A stretch of DNA of 64,000 nt, from contig CALRPI020000027.1 of NCBI GenBank assembly GCA_943370025.1, positions 1 to 64,000 of the forward strand. Direction: 5' to 3'. The translations under genes and the position numbers were made by a program. Under the pieces are notes generated by a model. The model had not been told where the DNA came from. It searched no databases and worked only from the letters and a program-made list of their open reading frames with translations. Within the stretch, counting starts at the first letter, position 1. The number at the start of each line of letters is the position of its first letter. Positions 60,893-64,000 of the stretch are shown in pieces. Source of the DNA: JAAUUE01 sp943370025 (GTDB lineage: Bacteria; Cyanobacteriota; Cyanobacteriia; Cyanobacteriales; JAAUUE01).

Positions 60893-61909
60893 TTGAAAAA
60901 CTTCAGTAACTCAACCCTAATTCGGTTTCTTTTACTGTTCGCCTGTGGCTGGGCGATCACGCAATCTTTGGTCTATTTTGAGACGATCGTCGTTATTTTC
61001 AGTATCTCGGCAGTAGCTGCTTTCTTGTTGAGCTATCCAGTTAATTGGCTAGCCAGATTTATCCCCCACACCCTATCGATTATTCTCGTCTTTTTCCTGA
61101 GTAGCTTAATGGTCACAGGTCTAGGGATCACCATTGGGATTACGGTAATTTCCCAAGGGCAGCAGCTATCTAATCTTTTGGCAGATTTACTATTGACAAC
61201 CCAGCCAATTATTCAAAAACTCCAAGCATTTATTAATGAAAGAAACGTCCAGATCAATATTGGCCAACTAGAGTCGGAAATTCGCAATCAATTTCTAGAA
61301 CTATTACGCTTAGTCTTAGGAACTTTGCAAGGTTTGATTTCTAATTTATTTAATCTGGCATTTATTAGCATTGTCAGTTTCTTCATGCTTATAGATGGAG
61401 GCAGGGCTTGGCAGTTGGCGATTCGGGTCTTTCCTGTCCACGTCCGGGATAAAGTTACTGTGGCTTTTCGGTATAATCTCTTGGCATTTTTTTGGGGCAG
61501 ATTAATCTTAGCCATATTTTTTACAATTACGACTTTTATTATTCTCTTGATTCTTAAAGTACCTTTTGCGCTATTTTTATCGGTTGTGGCGGGAATTTTT
61601 GATTTCATTCCCGGCATTGGCTCGACTATTGGGATTGGTTTGATCTGTTTGTTGATTATGCCCCAGAGTTTGACGATCGCCCTGCAAGTTCTATTGGCTT
61701 GTTTTATTATCAAACAAATTGAAGAAAACCTTTTATTACCCCAAATTTTGCGTAATTCGATTAATATTAGTCCGGTGGTTATGTTCATTGCCTTATTTGT
61801 GGGAGCAAGGGTAGCGGGATTATTGGGCATATTTTTAGCTATTCCTATTGCTGGGGTAATTATGAGTTTTATAGAGCCAGAAGAAGTAAAAATTCAGGAG
61901 GAAAAATAA
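60893..61909 (+). CDS. AI-2E/PerM family permease
   Basis: 338 aa with seven to eight membrane helices. TTG start at 60893, since no earlier ATG fits. Typical features are FLLSYPVNWLARFIP, a periplasmic helix pair (LLADLLLTTQPIIQKLQAFI), VAGIFDFIPGIGSTIGIGLI and QIEENLLLPQILRNSINISP. The family includes the AI-2 exporter TqsA and sodium/proton antiporters; substrate unknown. The stop is immediately followed by the purH ATG, so translation is coupled. Confidence 0.87.
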   Translation: MKNFSNSTLIRFLLLFACGWAITQSLVYFETIVVIFSISAVAAFLLSYPVNWLARFIPHTLSIILVFFLSSLMVTGLGITIGITVISQGQQLSNLLADLLLTTQPIIQKLQAFINERNVQINIGQLESEIRNQFLELLRLVLGTLQGLISNLFNLAFISIVSFFMLIDGGRAWQLAIRVFPVHVRDKVTVAFRYNLLAFFWGRLILAIFFTITTFIILLILKVPFALFLSVVAGIFDFIPGIGSTIGIGLICLLIMPQSLTIALQVLLACFIIKQIEENLLLPQILRNSINISPVVMFIALFVGARVAGLLGIFLAIPIAGVIMSFIEPEEVKIQEEK

Positions 61910-63460
61910 ATGGCACGGTTGGCATTGTTGAGTGTTTCTAACAAAACTGGTTTGGTAGATTTTGCCCGAAGTTTAATTACGGAATTTGGGTTTCAAATCA
62001 TTAGTAGTGGTGGCACTGCCCAAGCTCTGAAAGATGCGGGTTTAGCCGTGACCAAGGTGGCTGAATATACGGGTTCTCCCGAAATTTTGGGGGGACGGGT
62101 GAAGACGTTGCACCCGAAGATTCATGGGGGAATTTTGGCGCGGCGGGATGTGCCGGAGGATTTGGCGGATTTGGCAGCCAATGGAATGCAGGCGATCGAT
62201 CTGGTCGTGGTCAATCTCTATCCATTTCAGCAAACCATTGCTAAACCGGGGGTGACTATGGCTGAGGCGATCGAACAAATCGATATCGGCGGACCGGCGA
62301 TGCTCCGAGCCGCTGCCAAAAATCATGCTTACCTGACGGTGCTTTGTAATCCCAGTAATTACCCGGTTTATCTAGAACAACTCCGCCAAGGGGAGCCAAG
62401 TTTGGAATTTCGTCGGGCTTGCGCTCAAGAGGTTTTTGCCCACACTGCCAGCTACGATCAATCGATCGCCCATTATCTAGCCACTCAAGATATCGCTAAT
62501 TCCCCATCTCTCCCGGCGCAGTTTTCCCTCCTCGGCAAGGAACTGCAAACCCTCCGCTACGGGGAAAATCCCCACCAAGCCGCCAGTTGGTACCAAACTG
62601 GGGATCAGCCCACGGGTTGGGCAGCGGCGACCAAACTCCAAGGCAAGGAATTAAGTTACAACAACCTAGTGGATTTGGAAGCTGCCCAGAAAATAATTAC
62701 CGAATTTACCGATACTCCAGCCGCCGCAATTATTAAACACACCAACCCCTGTGGTGTGGCAACAGGTGGCACTCTGGTTGAGGCTTACGATCGCGCCTTT
62801 GCTGCCGATGCGACTTCGGCTTTTGGGGGTATTGTCGCTCTGAATCGTCCCCTTGATGGGGCTACAGCCACAGCCTTAAGCAAAACCTTTTTGGAATGTA
62901 TCGTGGCTCCCAGTTGTGAACCAGAAGCACAAGCTATCCTCGCCGCCAAACCTAATCTGCGGTTGCTGATTTCCCCGGATTTGTTAAGTCCCACCGCAGC
63001 GATCGCCCCCACGGTCAAGGTGATTACGGGCGGTTTCTTGGTGCAAGAATCTGAAGAGACGATCGCTTCTGCGGAAAATTGGCAGGTTGTCACCACCAAA
63101 CAACCAACTCCAGAGGAGTTGCAGGAACTATTGTTTGCTTGGAAGGTCGTCAAGCATGTGAAATCTAATGCGATCGTGGTGACGAAAGATCAGGTAACGC
63201 TGGGCATTGGGGCGGGACAAATGAATCGGGTCGGTTCGGTGAAAATTGCCCTCGAACAGGCGGGGGAAAAATCCCAAGGCGGTTACCTCGCCAGCGATGG
63301 TTTCTTTCCCTTTGATGATTCGGTGAAAACTGCGGCGGCGGCGGGGATTAAAGCGATCGTGCAACCCGGCGGTAGTCTCCGGGATAAGGATTCCATTCAA
63401 GCTGCCAATGATCTAGGTTTAATCATGATTCTCACAGGCATCCGCCACTTTAGCCATTAA
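61910..63460 (+). CDS. purH: Bifunctional AICAR transformylase/IMP cyclohydrolase
   Basis: 516 aa. The N-terminal MGS-like IMP cyclohydrolase domain starts ARLALLSVSNKTGLVDFAR and has GGRVKTLHPKIHGGILARRD. The AICAR transformylase domain has LRYGENPHQAASWY, TNPCGVATGG, DATSAFGGIVALNRPL and SDGFFPFDDSV. Last two steps of purine synthesis. AGGAGG lies at the end of the preceding gene (10 nt upstream). Ends with the family's usual GIRHFSH. Confidence 0.96.
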   Translation: MARLALLSVSNKTGLVDFARSLITEFGFQIISSGGTAQALKDAGLAVTKVAEYTGSPEILGGRVKTLHPKIHGGILARRDVPEDLADLAANGMQAIDLVVVNLYPFQQTIAKPGVTMAEAIEQIDIGGPAMLRAAAKNHAYLTVLCNPSNYPVYLEQLRQGEPSLEFRRACAQEVFAHTASYDQSIAHYLATQDIANSPSLPAQFSLLGKELQTLRYGENPHQAASWYQTGDQPTGWAAATKLQGKELSYNNLVDLEAAQKIITEFTDTPAAAIIKHTNPCGVATGGTLVEAYDRAFAADATSAFGGIVALNRPLDGATATALSKTFLECIVAPSCEPEAQAILAAKPNLRLLISPDLLSPTAAIAPTVKVITGGFLVQESEETIASAENWQVVTTKQPTPEELQELLFAWKVVKHVKSNAIVVTKDQVTLGIGAGQMNRVGSVKIALEQAGEKSQGGYLASDGFFPFDDSVKTAAAAGIKAIVQPGGSLRDKDSIQAANDLGLIMILTGIRHFSH

Positions 63461-63479
63461 ATATTTTGTGTAAATCACC

Positions 63480-63588
63480 TGACCCTCACCCCCACCCCCT
63501 CTCCCTGAGCGGGAGAGGGGAGCCAGAAAATTGAGGTGTCAAAGTCCCTCTCCCCCAATTGGGAGAGGGATTTAGGGTGAGGGCTTCT
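63480..63588. repeat. G/C-run hairpin repeats after purH
   Basis: CCCCTCTCCCTGAGCGGGAGAG and CCCTCTCCCCCAATTGGGAG are two nested palindromes bracketed by CCCTCACCC and GGGTGAGGG, so the pair also folds as a whole. Possible shared terminator for purH and the converging gene; a very common dispersed repeat type. Confidence 0.65.
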
Positions 63589-64000
63589 TACTCATCTGTT
63601 TCTAGGGATATCCCTAAATCTAAGGTAACTTGCCTAACTTCCATGTGTTTCTCAGCAGATTTAAGAACTTCTAGGCTCAGGAGAATTTCTAGGCGCTTCT
63701 GTTCTTCGATGATTTCCTGCACAGTGACGATGCGGATTTTGTCCACAGGAGCGCTCATGTATTGACTCTTGTAAATCCCTGCTTCTTTGGCTTCTTGAAG
63801 CATATCTTTGGTGGGTTTTTGCAAAGTAATAAATATGCCCAGTACAGAATTTTCACGAGTCATAGTGCCTAGGAGATCACGGATATCTTTAGATGAGGCT
63901 TTGCCAGATTTAGCCTGTAGAATAATTTTTTCTGGATCGTCTTTTTCGCTCCTAAAGTAAGCGATCCCGTCAATACCTTTGTCTGCACCTTTCTTTTGGT
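63588..64000 (-). CDS. C-terminal part of a PD-(D/E)XK (Mrr-like) nuclease domain protein, partial
   Basis: The gene enters from the right edge; 136 complete codons plus stop are visible. It reads KGADKGIDGIAYFRSEKDDP, then IILQAKSGKASSKDIRDLLG, then TRENSVLGIFITLQKPTKDM. The Asp of GIDG and the QxK pair fit a PD-(D/E)XK active site with Gln in the third position. Similar C-terminal segments are found on site-specific DNA methyltransferases and restriction enzymes of cyanobacteria, so this may be the tail of a restriction-modification protein. An internal ATG (63863) is not the real start. Confidence 0.7.
   Translation of the reverse strand, partial: QKKGADKGIDGIAYFRSEKDDPEKIILQAKSGKASSKDIRDLLGTMTRENSVLGIFITLQKPTKDMLQEAKEAGIYKSQYMSAPVDKIRIVTVQEIIEEQKRLEILLSLEVLKSAEKHMEVRQVTLDLGISLETDE

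Overview
This is cyanobacterial DNA. HIP1 octamers (GCGATCGC) are scattered throughout. Several gene families are typical of cyanobacteria: a PAM68-type photosystem II assembly protein, a GUN4 domain, DUF3386, DUF4912, a TonB-dependent receptor with an AMIN domain, and a GlgA2-type glycogen synthase. The many short palindromic intergenic repeats suggest a repeat-rich, possibly filamentous genome. The genus cannot be named from this window.

Layout. 1-8.4 kb: ClC chloride channel/antiporter, an SDR oxidoreductase, a GGDEF diguanylate cyclase, purK, a membrane class III nucleotide cyclase, and an intact yefM-yoeB toxin-antitoxin pair with a recognisable operator. 8.4-13.2 kb is an accessory patch: a DUF2281-like orphan, a 175-bp MITE-like repeat, a frameshifted RAYT (IS200-like) transposase among REP-like hairpins, and a large NACHT NTPase with a C-terminal GUN4 domain. 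13.2-18.9 kb is an NAD cluster on the minus strand: pncB, nadD, the NrtR regulator, a catalytically degenerate RNase III-like protein, and nadE. 18.9-20 kb holds a detached ClpB C-terminus.

19.7-28.8 kb is a complete TonB-dependent uptake locus, transcribed right to left: exbB, exbD, an unusual TonB, a FecCD permease, an ATPase, the outer-membrane receptor, a lipoprotein binding protein and a DUF3386 protein. Overlapping Fur-like boxes lie upstream, so iron/siderophore uptake is the best guess. 29.4-40.2 kb carries three paralogous secreted or cell-surface beta-helix proteins. Two have DUF4347 domains, two have RTX calcium repeats, and one contains roughly 65 copies of a VVNPP repeat. 40.5-45.7 kb is mostly housekeeping: DAHP synthase, PAM68, rpsO, an HxlR regulator/SDR divergent pair, a TPR-like protein and a VanY-type carboxypeptidase, followed by tRNA-Arg(CCG).

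46.4-57.6 kb: an Hpt protein, HD hydrolase, polysaccharide deacetylase, NYN/YacP nuclease, glutamate racemase, a small conserved protein, a GAF histidine kinase, azoreductase with a divergent HxlR regulator, glycogen synthase and a DUF4912 protein. 58-58.8 kb is a scar where a broken WYL-type regulator abuts a truncated YoeB/Txe toxin, with the antitoxin still intact. 59-63.5 kb: a Tat-exported phosphoesterase, a PlsC acyltransferase, an AI-2E-family permease and purH. The right edge cuts a PD-(D/E)XK nuclease-like gene.

The intergenic DNA is full of small mobile-looking repeats. At least four families have terminal inverted repeats, and two of them sit side by side at two loci. One element is flanked by TTA duplications and matches IS5/IS1031-type insertion. 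The candidates most worth follow-up are the NACHT-GUN4 protein, the surface beta-helix gene family, the degenerate RNase III inside the NAD cluster, and the TonB whose periplasmic domain is internal rather than C-terminal.
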